Source of the DNA: Polynucleobacter sp. es-EL-1
GTDB lineage: Bacteria > Pseudomonadota > Gammaproteobacteria > Burkholderiales > Burkholderiaceae
DNA: 64,000 bases
Direction of reading: 5' to 3'
Assembly (NCBI RefSeq): GCF_018687975.1
Contig: NZ_CP061310.1
Coordinates: forward strand, 992,001-1,056,000
The notes below the pieces were generated by a model. That model saw only the letters and a list, made by a program, of their open reading frames with translations, did not search any database and was not told the origin of the DNA. A program made the translations under genes and the position numbers. Each line of letters opens with the position of its first letter. Position 1 is the stretch's first letter. Below, in pieces: positions 8,771 to 17,181 of the stretch.

Positions 8771-9805
8771 ATGATCGATAGCTACCCTCTTCTACGCCCT
8801 TGGCTTTTTTCTCTAGACCCCGAAGAGGCTCATCGCGTTACGCTAGGCAATCTTGATCGCGCTCAACGTTGGGGGCTGTTGCGTTGCTTCATTGATCAAC
8901 CGGCATCTGACCCACGAACCATTTGTGGAATTACCTTCCCAAATCCAGTCGGTCTTGCCGCTGGCTTAGATAAAGATGGGCAGCATATTGATGCTTTGGC
9001 AAGTTTAGGTTTTGGTTTTTTAGAAATTGGTACGGTGACACCTAAACCACAAGCAGGCAATCCAAAGCCCAGAATGTTTAGACTGCCAGAGGCACAGGGC
9101 ATCATCAACCGCATGGGTTTTAATAACGATGGCGTTGATGCTTGCGTTAAGAGAGTGCGTCAATCTGAATTCTGGCAAAACGGTGGGATTGTTGGCCTTA
9201 ACATTGGCAAGAATGCAACTACACCTATTGAAGATGCCGCAAGTGACTATGTCACCGCGCTGGAAGCGGTCTATGAGACTGCTGCTTACATCACGATTAA
9301 TATTTCTTCGCCCAATACACAAAATCTTCGCGCCCTTCAGGGTGAGGAAATGTTGCGTTCACTCTTAGCTTCAGTTGATCTTGCTCGAAAGAGCTTGAGT
9401 GATCGCTACAGTGTTCGTAAACCATTGTTCCTCAAAATTGCACCTGACTTAGACAGTCAAGATATTGGTTTTATTGCCGATCTCTTATTGGAATTTGGTA
9501 TTGATGCCATCATTGCCACGAACACCACGATTGCGCGAGAAGCGGTACAAAACCTCCCCTTTGGCAATGAAGCTGGCGGATTATCTGGTGCACCGGTTCG
9601 ACAAGCATCAACGCACATCATTAAATTACTGAACGAGCGTTTAGCTAATGAAGTTCCGATCATTGGCGTTGGCGGAATTATGTCGGCTCAAGATGCCAAA
9701 GAAAAGATGGCTGCTGGTGCTAGCTTAATTCAGCTCTATAGCGGCCTAATTTACCGGGGACCCAAACTCATCTCCCAGTGTGCTGACGCACTCAAAACCT
9801 CGTAA
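8771..9805 (+). CDS. pyrD: Dihydroorotate dehydrogenase, quinone-dependent (class 2)
   Basis: A 344-residue FMN enzyme of pyrimidine synthesis that oxidises dihydroorotate and passes electrons to the quinone pool at the inner membrane. The N-terminal hydrophobic helix (SYPLLRPWLFSLDPEEAH) is typical of class 2 enzymes. FMN and substrate motifs follow: NPVGLAAGLDKDG, GTVTPKPQ, INRMGFNNDG, GLNIGKN, and NISSPNTQNLR, which carries the catalytic Ser of class 2. Also present are IATNTTIAR and the C-terminal GVGGIMSAQDA phosphate site. It starts 9 bases after bpt and closes this plus-strand run before the iclR promoter region. Confidence 0.96.
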   Translation: MIDSYPLLRPWLFSLDPEEAHRVTLGNLDRAQRWGLLRCFIDQPASDPRTICGITFPNPVGLAAGLDKDGQHIDALASLGFGFLEIGTVTPKPQAGNPKPRMFRLPEAQGIINRMGFNNDGVDACVKRVRQSEFWQNGGIVGLNIGKNATTPIEDAASDYVTALEAVYETAAYITINISSPNTQNLRALQGEEMLRSLLASVDLARKSLSDRYSVRKPLFLKIAPDLDSQDIGFIADLLLEFGIDAIIATNTTIAREAVQNLPFGNEAGGLSGAPVRQASTHIIKLLNERLANEVPIIGVGGIMSAQDAKEKMAAGASLIQLYSGLIYRGPKLISQCADALKTS

Positions 9806-9826
9806 GTCATTAGTCATTCCCCGGGT

Positions 9827-9841
9827 ATTTGCGAGGCAAAT
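9827..9841. promoter_or_regulatory. Palindrome ATTTGC-N3-GCAAAT upstream of the IclR gene
   Basis: A perfect 6-base inverted repeat with a 3-base centre lies 22 bases after the pyrD stop and about 53 bases before the likely -10 of the IclR gene. No T-run follows, so it is unlikely to be a rho-independent terminator. It may be an operator. Its TTGC-N3-GCAA core is the same as that at the phasin promoter (12899-12913). Confidence 0.35.
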
Positions 9842-9894
9842 CATCACCCTGAGAGTTTTGATTTCATATTGTGCAATTTCGCTTAAAAATTGGC

Positions 9895-9907
9895 TACAAT
9901 AAACATT
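9895..9907 (+). promoter_or_regulatory. Likely -10 element (TACAAT) of the IclR gene, leaderless arrangement
   Basis: TACAAT at 9895-9900 ends seven bases before the A of the ATG at 9908, so a normal transcription start would fall on or next to the start codon. No Shine-Dalgarno sequence precedes the ATG. A -35 element is poor: TTGTGC at 9869-9874 would need a 20-base spacer. Confidence 0.4.
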
Positions 9908-10726
9908 ATGACTACCGGTAAATCTACAAAAGTTGCAAAAGTACCTGGTGAAGCAGGCAAAACTGCTATCCAGGTAGTAGATCGTATGATGAATTTGCTC
10001 GATGCCCTGGCATTGCATGAGGATTCAACCAGTCTCAAATTGCTAGCGGAGGAGACAGAATTACACCCTTCTACTGCCCATCGCATTTTGAATGATTTAG
10101 TGGCTTGCAGGCTGGTAGAGCGTGGCGATGGTGGCACTTATCGCCTAGGGCTCAAACTGCTCGAGCTGGGCAACTTAGTCAAAGCCAGGCTATCTGTTCG
10201 AGAAGCTGCTCAAGCCCCTATGAGGGCTTTACACAAGCTGACTGGTGAAACAATCAATCTCTCGGTTCGCCAAGGCGATGAAATCGTCTACATTGATCGT
10301 GCATATAGCGAGCGCTCTGGCATGCAAGTTGTTCGTGCTATCGGTGGTCGTGCCCCACTCCATTTAACTTCTGTTGGAAAGCTATTCTTAGCCAGCGATG
10401 ACCCCAATCAAGTCAGAGCATATGTTACCCGCACGGGTCTTGCAGGTCATACGCGTAACAGTATTACTGAATTAGGCAAGTTAGATGAAGAGCTCAATCA
10501 AGTTAGAAAAATGGGACATGCGCGCGATAACGAAGAATTAGAGCTTGGTGTGAGCTGTGTTGCCGCAGAAATCTTAGATGACAGTGGAAAGCTAGTTGCC
10601 GGCCTCTCACTAAGCTCCCCTACCGACCGCATTCAGTCAGATTGGCTAAAGCTCTTGCAAGATACGGCCTTGCAAATCTCCAAGGGAATGGGCTTTAAAC
10701 CCAAAACCATAGAACCTCACTCGTAA
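9908..10726 (+). CDS. IclR family transcriptional regulator
   Basis: A 272-residue regulator with an N-terminal winged helix-turn-helix (about residues 20-80; LLAEETELHPSTAHRILNDL is the recognition region) and a C-terminal IclR effector domain (about 95-260) with LSVRQGDEIVYIDRAY, APLHLTSVGKLFLA and GVSCVAAEILDDSG. IclR proteins usually bind small carboxylic or aromatic acids; the effector here is unknown. The neighbour genes (pyrD upstream, pbpG convergent) do not suggest a target. I prefer ATG 9908 over the in-frame TTG at 9890, which would lie inside the promoter -10 region. The mRNA is probably leaderless. Confidence 0.88.
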   Translation: MTTGKSTKVAKVPGEAGKTAIQVVDRMMNLLDALALHEDSTSLKLLAEETELHPSTAHRILNDLVACRLVERGDGGTYRLGLKLLELGNLVKARLSVREAAQAPMRALHKLTGETINLSVRQGDEIVYIDRAYSERSGMQVVRAIGGRAPLHLTSVGKLFLASDDPNQVRAYVTRTGLAGHTRNSITELGKLDEELNQVRKMGHARDNEELELGVSCVAAEILDDSGKLVAGLSLSSPTDRIQSDWLKLLQDTALQISKGMGFKPKTIEPHS

Positions 10727-10747
10727 TTCTTTACTGCGTGAATCCGC

Positions 10748-11785
10748 CTACATGAGGCGACGAATAGGCTGAGGCTCTCCTGCTGGCATGCGCTCATACC
10801 AGTCTTTAACCCTCACAGCATCAGCAAAGCGTGATTGCGTTCCAACGGAATCAAGGAATACTAACAAGAGTGGCGTGTTGTTCACCTTGGCTTGCATCAC
10901 CAAGCATCTTCCCGCTGCATTAATAAATCCGGTTTTTTGTAAGCCAATATTCATATCGCCAGCGCGAACTAAGCGATTGGTATTCACAAATTTTTGCGGG
11001 CGTTTACCAACCATCATAGTCAGATCAGGCCAGGTAGAAAAATCACGAATCACTTTATATTGATAAGCAGAGCCAAGCAATCGAGTCAGGTCTTCAGCAG
11101 AAGCCACGTTTTCACTGAGTAGTCCAGTGGGATCTGCAAAATGAGAATGGGTCATGCCAATTTCCCTTGCCTTGCGATTCATAGCATCCACAAAAGCGCG
11201 CATACCACCAGGATAGTTGCGACCTAAAGTATAGGCTGCACGATTTTCAGAAGACATCAATGCCAGTAGTAAAGCCTCTTCTCGGGTTAATGTCGTGCCC
11301 CCAGATAATCTGGAATTGCGATAGCTTTGGACATCATCCGTATTAATGACTAAGGTTTCATCCAGAGGCAAGTTAGAGTCCAATACGACCATCGCTGTCA
11401 TCAGCTTGGTAATCGATGCAATTGGCAAGCTGACTGAAGGATTCTTCTCAAAATACACTTCTTTGGTATCTTGATTAACAACCATGGCTACGCTGGACTT
11501 AAGACTCAGATCATCATGCTGGCCACGTAAGCCTAAAGCGGTAGCAAAGGATGGTCTACTAGGGGCGGGATTACTAGAACGCGTTACTGTAGTACGAACT
11601 GCTTTGGGTTTTTTAGAAGACTTGGCAACCTTCTTGGAGTCCACCTTCACCACCACCTTAGATGCATTCTTGGAAGACTTCTTACTTTGCGCATCATTTG
11701 AAGAAGCTAGGCTATTTGCAGAGATAGTGACACCACAAGAGAGCAAACCCACAAACGCTAATAGCCAAAATTGTTTCAAGCGCAT
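10748..11785 (-). CDS. pbpG: D-alanyl-D-alanine endopeptidase (PBP7/PbpG-like, serine peptidase S11)
   Basis: A 345-residue exported penicillin-binding protein of the S11 family that trims peptidoglycan cross-links in the periplasm. After an N-terminal signal peptide (KQFWLLAFVGLLSCGV) comes a Lys/Ser/Val-rich linker (about residues 34-80) and then the catalytic domain. Its SxxK motif is SITK at about 124-127, SxN is SEN at about 179-181, and the KTG motif is in LQKTGFINAAG at about 284. The short length without the DacA C-terminal domain favours the PBP7 type. ATG at 11785 gives a compact signal peptide; an ATG 30 bases upstream (11815) is possible. It is convergent with the IclR gene. Confidence 0.88.
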   Translation of the reverse strand: MRLKQFWLLAFVGLLSCGVTISANSLASSNDAQSKKSSKNASKVVVKVDSKKVAKSSKKPKAVRTTVTRSSNPAPSRPSFATALGLRGQHDDLSLKSSVAMVVNQDTKEVYFEKNPSVSLPIASITKLMTAMVVLDSNLPLDETLVINTDDVQSYRNSRLSGGTTLTREEALLLALMSSENRAAYTLGRNYPGGMRAFVDAMNRKAREIGMTHSHFADPTGLLSENVASAEDLTRLLGSAYQYKVIRDFSTWPDLTMMVGKRPQKFVNTNRLVRAGDMNIGLQKTGFINAAGRCLVMQAKVNNTPLLLVFLDSVGTQSRFADAVRVKDWYERMPAGEPQPIRRLM

Positions 11786-11895
11786 CCCTAATTTGCCTTC
11801 TAAAACTGTAAACATACAGAATGATAAATAACTTTTAGCACTAGAAAGAGCTAATTACCCATAAATCATCAAAATAATCATTAAAAATAGTCAAC

Positions 11896-12783
11896 TTACT
11901 CCGCGATAGTTGCTACAGGCCTAGTTTGACGAGCATTCACCAAGACTACCCCGGTCATCGTCAGTGCAAGACCCCCTGCCATCAATAGCGTAAATGGCTC
12001 ATCAAAAATCAGCCAAGCTAAGGCTGCGGTCATTGGGGGTGTCAAATACAAAAGACTAGTGACTTTGGTTGCGGCGCCCTTTCGGATCATCATGAATAAC
12101 AGACTAATCGACCCGATGGATAGCGGAAAGATTGCCCACAACAAGGCAAATACTACGGGCGCATTCCAAACCATGACCCCCGATTCAAAGAAGAACATGC
12201 AGGCAAAGCACAGAACGGCAGAAACCCCAAACTGAATAGAGGAACCTGCCCTTAAATCAAATACCGGACAATATTTTTTTTGATAAAGGGTGCCAAAAGT
12301 GATGGATAGTAAGGCGGCAAACGCTAGCGCATAGCTAGCTAAAGGAATCTGGACAAAGCCAATTTTTTCTGCCACGACTAAAGCCACCCCAGCAAAACCA
12401 AACCCTAGACCTACCCATTGCCGCGCACTAACGGTCTCAGACACCCAAGCAGCAAACCAAGCAGTCAAGATGGGTTGCAGGCCAACAATGATCGCTATCA
12501 GCCCTGCGGTCATGCCCAAGTAGACAGCAAACCAGACGCCCATGAGATAACCAAATTGCAGCAATAAGCCTGCTACCGCAATATGCCCAATTTGCGTCCA
12601 ACTTGGCCAAGTCATTTTCCAGATAAAACTCAGAAAGGCCATGGCCATCAAGACCCCAGCAAAACGCCAGGACAAGAACGTGGCTGGCTCAACATAGGGC
12701 ATAGCCATACGGGCAATCACAAAGCCGGTACTCCATATGAGGACAAATAATGGAGCGATGAGGTTTTCTAACTTCAAAGTCAT
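11896..12783 (-). CDS. EamA/DMT-family transporter (drug/metabolite exporter)
   Basis: A 295-residue inner-membrane protein with ten predicted hydrophobic helices arranged as two EamA repeats (about residues 8-135 and 148-285). Landmarks are LIWSTGFVIARMAMPYVEP near the N terminus, and in the second half LLYLTPPMTAALAWLIFDEP, the typical C-terminal EamA signature. It ends in a basic tail. Members export amino acids, metabolites or drugs, and the sequence does not reveal the substrate. It is a single gene with about 110 bases to pbpG and about 210 bases to the phasin gene, which points the other way. Confidence 0.87.
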   Translation of the reverse strand: MTLKLENLIAPLFVLIWSTGFVIARMAMPYVEPATFLSWRFAGVLMAMAFLSFIWKMTWPSWTQIGHIAVAGLLLQFGYLMGVWFAVYLGMTAGLIAIIVGLQPILTAWFAAWVSETVSARQWVGLGFGFAGVALVVAEKIGFVQIPLASYALAFAALLSITFGTLYQKKYCPVFDLRAGSSIQFGVSAVLCFACMFFFESGVMVWNAPVVFALLWAIFPLSIGSISLLFMMIRKGAATKVTSLLYLTPPMTAALAWLIFDEPFTLLMAGGLALTMTGVVLVNARQTRPVATIAE

Positions 12784-12898
12784 GAATAACTTATTGAAAA
12801 TATGGGCTTTTTTGCTTAATCTTCGATTTTAGGCCTTTTTAAGGTAAGTGCCCTTGCTTCACAAAAACCCGACATCCATTCCGTTGATCCTAATAATT

Positions 12899-12928
12899 TA
12901 TTGCGATGCAATATGAAAAAAATATAAT
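12899..12928 (+). promoter_or_regulatory. Phasin promoter with a PhaR-like operator over the -35 box
   Basis: TTGCGA (12901-12906) and TATAAT (12923-12928) with a 16-base spacer form a good sigma-70 promoter, predicting a start near 12935 and a leader of about 60 bases. The -35 is embedded in a perfect inverted repeat TATTGC-N3-GCAATA (12899-12913). PhaR repressors of PHA granule genes are known to bind TGC-N3-GCA type palindromes (for example CTGC-N3-GCAG in Rhodobacter), so repression by PhaR is a reasonable inference. Confidence 0.5.
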
Positions 12929-12994
12929 TTCCTAATAGCCAGTAAAAAGTAAAAGTAGGCGCAAAATATTAATAGTCCAAAGGAAAGGGAATAA

Positions 12995-13540
12995 ATGAAC
13001 TTAACACCAGAACAAATCGCTGCAGCACATAAAGCCAATTTAGAAACCCTCAGTGGACTAACGAGCCAAGCGCTCCAGAGTATTGAAAAATTAGTGGAAC
13101 TTAATATGCAGATTGCTAAGCAAAGCTTAAGCGATAGCATGTCCAGCGCCAAGAAGGCTCTCGAAGTAAAAGACATTCAACAGCTTTTGGCACACCAAGC
13201 CGAAGCTGTCCAACCGATGGCAGAAAAAATCATGGCTTATAGCCGCCATCTATATGAACTTGCTCATGAAACTCAGGCTAGCTTTACAAAATCTGCAGAG
13301 CAAGAGTTTCAGGAGGGTCAGAGAAAAATGAATGCATTGGTGGAGGATTGGACTAAAAACGCCCCTCCCGGTTCAGATGCTGCAGTGACAGCGATGAAGC
13401 AAGCTATCGCTTCGGCAACAAATGTATTTGAAACGAGCCAAAAGGCAGTAAAACAAGCAATGGAAGTTACGCAAAGTAATTTACAAAATGCAAGTAAGGC
13501 TACTAGCGCTCCAAGCAAAACTGCGAACAAGAGAAAGTAA
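12995..13540 (+). CDS. phaP: Phasin family protein (PHA granule-associated)
   Basis: A 181-residue phasin, an amphipathic helical protein that coats polyhydroxyalkanoate granules. The N terminus MNLTPEQIAAAHKANLETL is characteristic of the betaproteobacterial phasin family. It is followed by long heptad-rich helices (about 20-150) and an Ala/Ser/Lys-rich tail ending TANKRK. There are no transmembrane segments. The ATG at 12995 follows a strong AAAGGAAAGGGA ribosome site. It stands alone, with its own promoter, and is convergent with ppc. PHA storage would be a natural sink for carbon fixed by the adjacent Calvin genes, but adjacency alone does not prove co-regulation. Confidence 0.9.
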   Translation: MNLTPEQIAAAHKANLETLSGLTSQALQSIEKLVELNMQIAKQSLSDSMSSAKKALEVKDIQQLLAHQAEAVQPMAEKIMAYSRHLYELAHETQASFTKSAEQEFQEGQRKMNALVEDWTKNAPPGSDAAVTAMKQAIASATNVFETSQKAVKQAMEVTQSNLQNASKATSAPSKTANKRK

Positions 13541-13562
13541 GCGCATTAAATCTACAGATACT

Positions 13563-13610
13563 TAAGGGGGAATAGCTTTAGACAGTATGTCATGGCATAC
13601 CCCCTATTTT
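13563..13610. terminator. Candidate terminator between convergent phasin and ppc genes
   Basis: AGGGGG (13565-13570) pairs with CCCCCT (13600-13605). An inner GTATG...CATAC hairpin (13585-13600) sits within, and the right arm is followed by ATTTTTA. It lies in the 74-base gap between two converging genes and could stop transcription from the phasin side. The outer loop is long, so the structure is only moderately convincing. Confidence 0.4.
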
Positions 13611-13614
13611 TACG

Positions 13615-16410
13615 CTAACCAGTATTGCGCAAACCTGCTGCGATACCATTAATGGCAATATGTATTCCGCGTTGTACTCGCTCATCATGCTTACCGGCTC
13701 GATAGCGTCTCACCAATTCAATCTGCAAGTGGTGCAGAGGATCAATATAAGGAAAGCGATTGCGGATAGACCGGGCTAAGGCTGGATTATTTGCTAAGCG
13801 CACCTTCTCCCCCGTAATGAGGGTAAGCGCCTCTACGGTCTTATTCCACTCTAATTCAATGGCATGAAAGATTTTCTTGCGCAAGCGAATATCTGGGACT
13901 AGTTCACTGTATCTTGAGGCAAGCGCTAAGTCACTCTTAGCTAGTGCCATATCCATATTAGAAAGCAAGGTCCTAAAAAAGGGCCACTCCTTGTACATTT
14001 TTTTTAGCAACGCTAGTGCAGCTTTTTTCTCGGAAGCATTGTCACGATGTATAAATTCCTGAACGGCAGAGCCAAAACCAAACCAGCCAGGCAGTGTCAG
14101 ACGACATTGGCCCCAGCTAAATCCCCAGGGAATTGCCCTGAGATCCTCTATTTTTTGACCGGCCTTACGACTTGCCGGGCGAGAGCCAATATTGAGCTTC
14201 GCAATTTCACGAATTGGTGTCGCATCAAAAAAGTACTCTGCAAACCCTGGGGTTTCGTATACAAGACGACGATAGGCGCTCATACTGGACTGTGAAATAC
14301 TTGCGGCAGCATCTAAAAAGGCTTTGCTTGCTTGCTTGCTTGGTTTCAACAAAGTAGCTTCCAAGGTTGCCGCAACCAAAGTTTCTAAATTCCGCCTTCC
14401 AATCTCTGGATTGGCATATTTAGATCCAATAACCTCCCCTTGCTCCGTAAGACGAATTTGCCCTCGGACAGTACCGGGGGGTTGCGCCAAAATAGCTTCA
14501 TAGCTTGGACCCCCACCACGTCCAACAGTGCCACCTCTTCCATGAAATAAACGCAGCTTTACACCATGCTGCAACTCGAGGGGTTCAAATACTTTCACTA
14601 GGGCAAGCTCGGCGCAATACAACTCCCAGTTACTAGTAACGATACCGCCATCCTTATTGGAATCAGAGTAGCCCAGCATAATGTCCTGCTCTGCACCAGA
14701 TCGCTTTACCAAGTTCAATATGCCTGGTAGAGCGTAAAAGGCTTGCATAATTGGGGCTGCATTTCGTAAGTCCTCGATGGTCTCAAACAGTGGCACAACG
14801 ATTAAGTCAGTCGAAGCTTTTTTCCCTAAAGTTCCATGCAGTAGACCAACCTCTTTCTGGAGAAGTAATACTTCTAAAAGATCGCTCACTGTTTCTGTGT
14901 GGCTAATAATATAGTGGCGAATAGAATTCTCGCCATATGTATGGTGCACCTTTTTGGCCATCTCAAAAATCGCAAGCTCTGCTAGCAAAAAATCAGAATA
15001 TTGATGACCTACAACACGTAAACCCCGCGGATCACTTAATAAGGACAACAAGAGTGTTTGTTTATCTAACTCCGATAAACTTGAATAGTTATTCTCGATT
15101 AAAGACGCATTGAGTAACTCAGCCAAAACGGCCTCATGCATATCAGAACTTTGCCGCAAATCAATAGTCGCCAAGTGAAAGCCAAATACCTCAACCGCCC
15201 TCATTAACCCTCTTAAACGACGATCAACTAAGGCTTTTGCACCCTGCGAAACCAATGAATCCTCAATAATTTTTAGGTCAGATAAAAACTCTTCAGAGTA
15301 AATATAGGGGTTTTGAGGGGGTATCGCATGTCTAGCAGCATCAGTACCAGTGAGCATCTTGAGAGTGGCTGCAAGTCTAGAATATATTCCGGTAAGCGCT
15401 CTGCGATAGGGCTCATCTTGGCGATGTTCATTCGCATCAGGAGAGGCAGCAGCTAATTCACGCATCGGCTTAGGGAACTTCAAAAGCAAGGCGGATACAG
15501 ATAGCTCTCTACCTAAATAATGAATTTCAGTTAAATAGTGTCTTAATACCAACTCAGCTTGTCTTGAAATGGCATATTCGAGGGTTTTTGCACTGACATT
15601 TGGATTGCCATCTCGATCACCACCAATCCACTGACCCATCTTCAGAAAACTGGCAACGGAGTTACCCTCCAACGAATCTTCTAACTGCGCATAAATCTTA
15701 GGAATTTCTTTTAAGAAAGTTGTCTCGTAGTAAGACAAGGCATTTTCAATTTCGTCTGCAACAGTAAGCTTAGTAAAACGTAGCAATCGGGTGTGCCAAA
15801 GCTGCAGTACACGAGCGCGGATAAGCTCTTCATTAGCCTTGAGTTCTTTAACGAGCAAGATGTCTTTATCAGAATGATTTGCTCGTGATGATTCTTTAAT
15901 TTGATCACGCAGTGTTAATAAATTCGCAATATCTCTTTCGGCTTCTAATATGCTCGTTCTCTGAACTTCCGTAGGGTGAGCTGTCAGCACAGGAGAAATA
16001 AAACTGCCTTGAAGAGTCTTGGAGATTTCCATATTAGAGACCCCAGCAGCATGCAGTTTTTTGAAAGCCATAGAAATGCTACCGTCTTGATAACTTCCCA
16101 TGCGCTCATAAGATAAGCGACGTCTAATGTAGTGACGATCCTCGGCTAAGTTAGCCAAATGACTAAAGTAAGTAAAAGCCCTCAAAACTTTCATCGCATG
16201 ATCACTGCTCAAGCCTTTGAGCAGTTTAGCTAACTCATGATTCGCTTTCTGATTAGCATCTCGATGAAATGAAACCGAGAGTTTTCGAACTTTTTCTACT
16301 AGGCCATAAACGACATCACCCTCTTGTTCACGAATGATATCGCCAAGAATCTTTCCCAAAAGCCGAATGTCCTCAACCAAGGGAACTTCTGATGTGTTTA
16401 ATTTAATCAT
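13615..16410 (-). CDS. ppc: Phosphoenolpyruvate carboxylase
   Basis: A 931-residue PEP carboxylase: PEP plus bicarbonate gives oxaloacetate and phosphate, replenishing the TCA cycle. Full length for the family. The first catalytic His is in SPVLTAHPTEVQR (near residue 150). The glycine loop LRLFHGRGGTVGRGGGP, the catalytic SDSNKDGG segment and the C-terminal RNRFPYIDPLHHLQIELV with final NGIAAGLRNTG are all intact. It lies 48 bases after cbbE on the same strand, at the far end of the Calvin gene series, so it may be read through from the cbb operon. An AT-rich stretch just upstream (TATAGAAT on the minus strand) could also give it its own promoter. GGAG precedes the ATG. Confidence 0.97.
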   Translation of the reverse strand: MIKLNTSEVPLVEDIRLLGKILGDIIREQEGDVVYGLVEKVRKLSVSFHRDANQKANHELAKLLKGLSSDHAMKVLRAFTYFSHLANLAEDRHYIRRRLSYERMGSYQDGSISMAFKKLHAAGVSNMEISKTLQGSFISPVLTAHPTEVQRTSILEAERDIANLLTLRDQIKESSRANHSDKDILLVKELKANEELIRARVLQLWHTRLLRFTKLTVADEIENALSYYETTFLKEIPKIYAQLEDSLEGNSVASFLKMGQWIGGDRDGNPNVSAKTLEYAISRQAELVLRHYLTEIHYLGRELSVSALLLKFPKPMRELAAASPDANEHRQDEPYRRALTGIYSRLAATLKMLTGTDAARHAIPPQNPYIYSEEFLSDLKIIEDSLVSQGAKALVDRRLRGLMRAVEVFGFHLATIDLRQSSDMHEAVLAELLNASLIENNYSSLSELDKQTLLLSLLSDPRGLRVVGHQYSDFLLAELAIFEMAKKVHHTYGENSIRHYIISHTETVSDLLEVLLLQKEVGLLHGTLGKKASTDLIVVPLFETIEDLRNAAPIMQAFYALPGILNLVKRSGAEQDIMLGYSDSNKDGGIVTSNWELYCAELALVKVFEPLELQHGVKLRLFHGRGGTVGRGGGPSYEAILAQPPGTVRGQIRLTEQGEVIGSKYANPEIGRRNLETLVAATLEATLLKPSKQASKAFLDAAASISQSSMSAYRRLVYETPGFAEYFFDATPIREIAKLNIGSRPASRKAGQKIEDLRAIPWGFSWGQCRLTLPGWFGFGSAVQEFIHRDNASEKKAALALLKKMYKEWPFFRTLLSNMDMALAKSDLALASRYSELVPDIRLRKKIFHAIELEWNKTVEALTLITGEKVRLANNPALARSIRNRFPYIDPLHHLQIELVRRYRAGKHDERVQRGIHIAINGIAAGLRNTG

Positions 16411-16458
16411 TTAAGAGAAGGCTCCGAGTAAGAGAAAATTCTATACTCAATATAGTCT

Positions 16459-17154
16459 TTATATTCCCTTTAGCGCCTCTCTCATGGAATCTATGACTGC
16501 CTTATAGTCAGGTTTTGAATAAATTGCAGAGCCTGCCACAAAAGTATCTGCTCCAGCCTGGGCAATTTGCGCAATATTGCTGGCATTGACTCCCCCGTCT
16601 ACCTCCAAACGAATTTTCTTACCTCCATTCGCTTCATAAGCATTCAGCATACCTCTGACTGACTTCAACTTTTCCAAGGTTGAAGGAATGAAAGATTGGC
16701 CACCAAAACCAGGGTTGACAGACATTAGGAGTATTAAGTCCACTTTATCTAGAATGTACTCGAGGTAACTCAAGGGTGTTGCTGGGTTTAAGGTGATGCC
16801 TGCTTGACAGCCACAGTCTTTAATAAGACCTAAGGTGCGATCAATATGAGCGCTAGCCTCTGGATGAAAGCTGATCAAATTGGCGCCCGCTTTAGCAAAA
16901 TCAGGAATGATCCGATCAACAGGCTCAACCATTAGATGGACATCGATACATGCTGGTTTGCCATCTTTAATGGCATATGACCGAATCGCTTCACAAACTA
17001 AGGGGCCAATTGTGAGATTGGGAACATAGTGATTATCCATTACATCAAAATGAATCCAATCGGCACCTGAATCCAAAACATTCTTAACCTCATCGCCCAA
17101 TCTTGCGAAGTCAGCAGATAAAATGGATGGTGCAATGATGTAGTCTTTGCTCAC
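16459..17154 (-). CDS. cbbE: Ribulose-phosphate 3-epimerase
   Basis: A 231-residue TIM-barrel epimerase interconverting ribulose 5-phosphate and xylulose 5-phosphate in the Calvin and pentose phosphate pathways. The N-terminal IAPSILSADFARLGDEV, HFDVMDNHYVPNLTIGP (metal His and Asp), CIDVHLMVEP, MSVNPGFGGQSFIP and LEVDGGVNASN cover all the catalytic and phosphate-binding motifs. It lies 27 bases downstream of cbbG and 48 upstream of ppc, on the minus strand. No other rpe gene is in the window, so this copy may serve both pathways; a second copy elsewhere cannot be excluded. Confidence 0.96.
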   Translation of the reverse strand: MSKDYIIAPSILSADFARLGDEVKNVLDSGADWIHFDVMDNHYVPNLTIGPLVCEAIRSYAIKDGKPACIDVHLMVEPVDRIIPDFAKAGANLISFHPEASAHIDRTLGLIKDCGCQAGITLNPATPLSYLEYILDKVDLILLMSVNPGFGGQSFIPSTLEKLKSVRGMLNAYEANGGKKIRLEVDGGVNASNIAQIAQAGADTFVAGSAIYSKPDYKAVIDSMREALKGI

Positions 17155-17181
17155 TGAAATTTCCCCATATAGATGCTCTTA

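Noticed and set aside
9890..9907. TTG start for the IclR gene six codons upstream
   Set aside because: It would place the start codon before the -10 box; ATG 9908 fits better.
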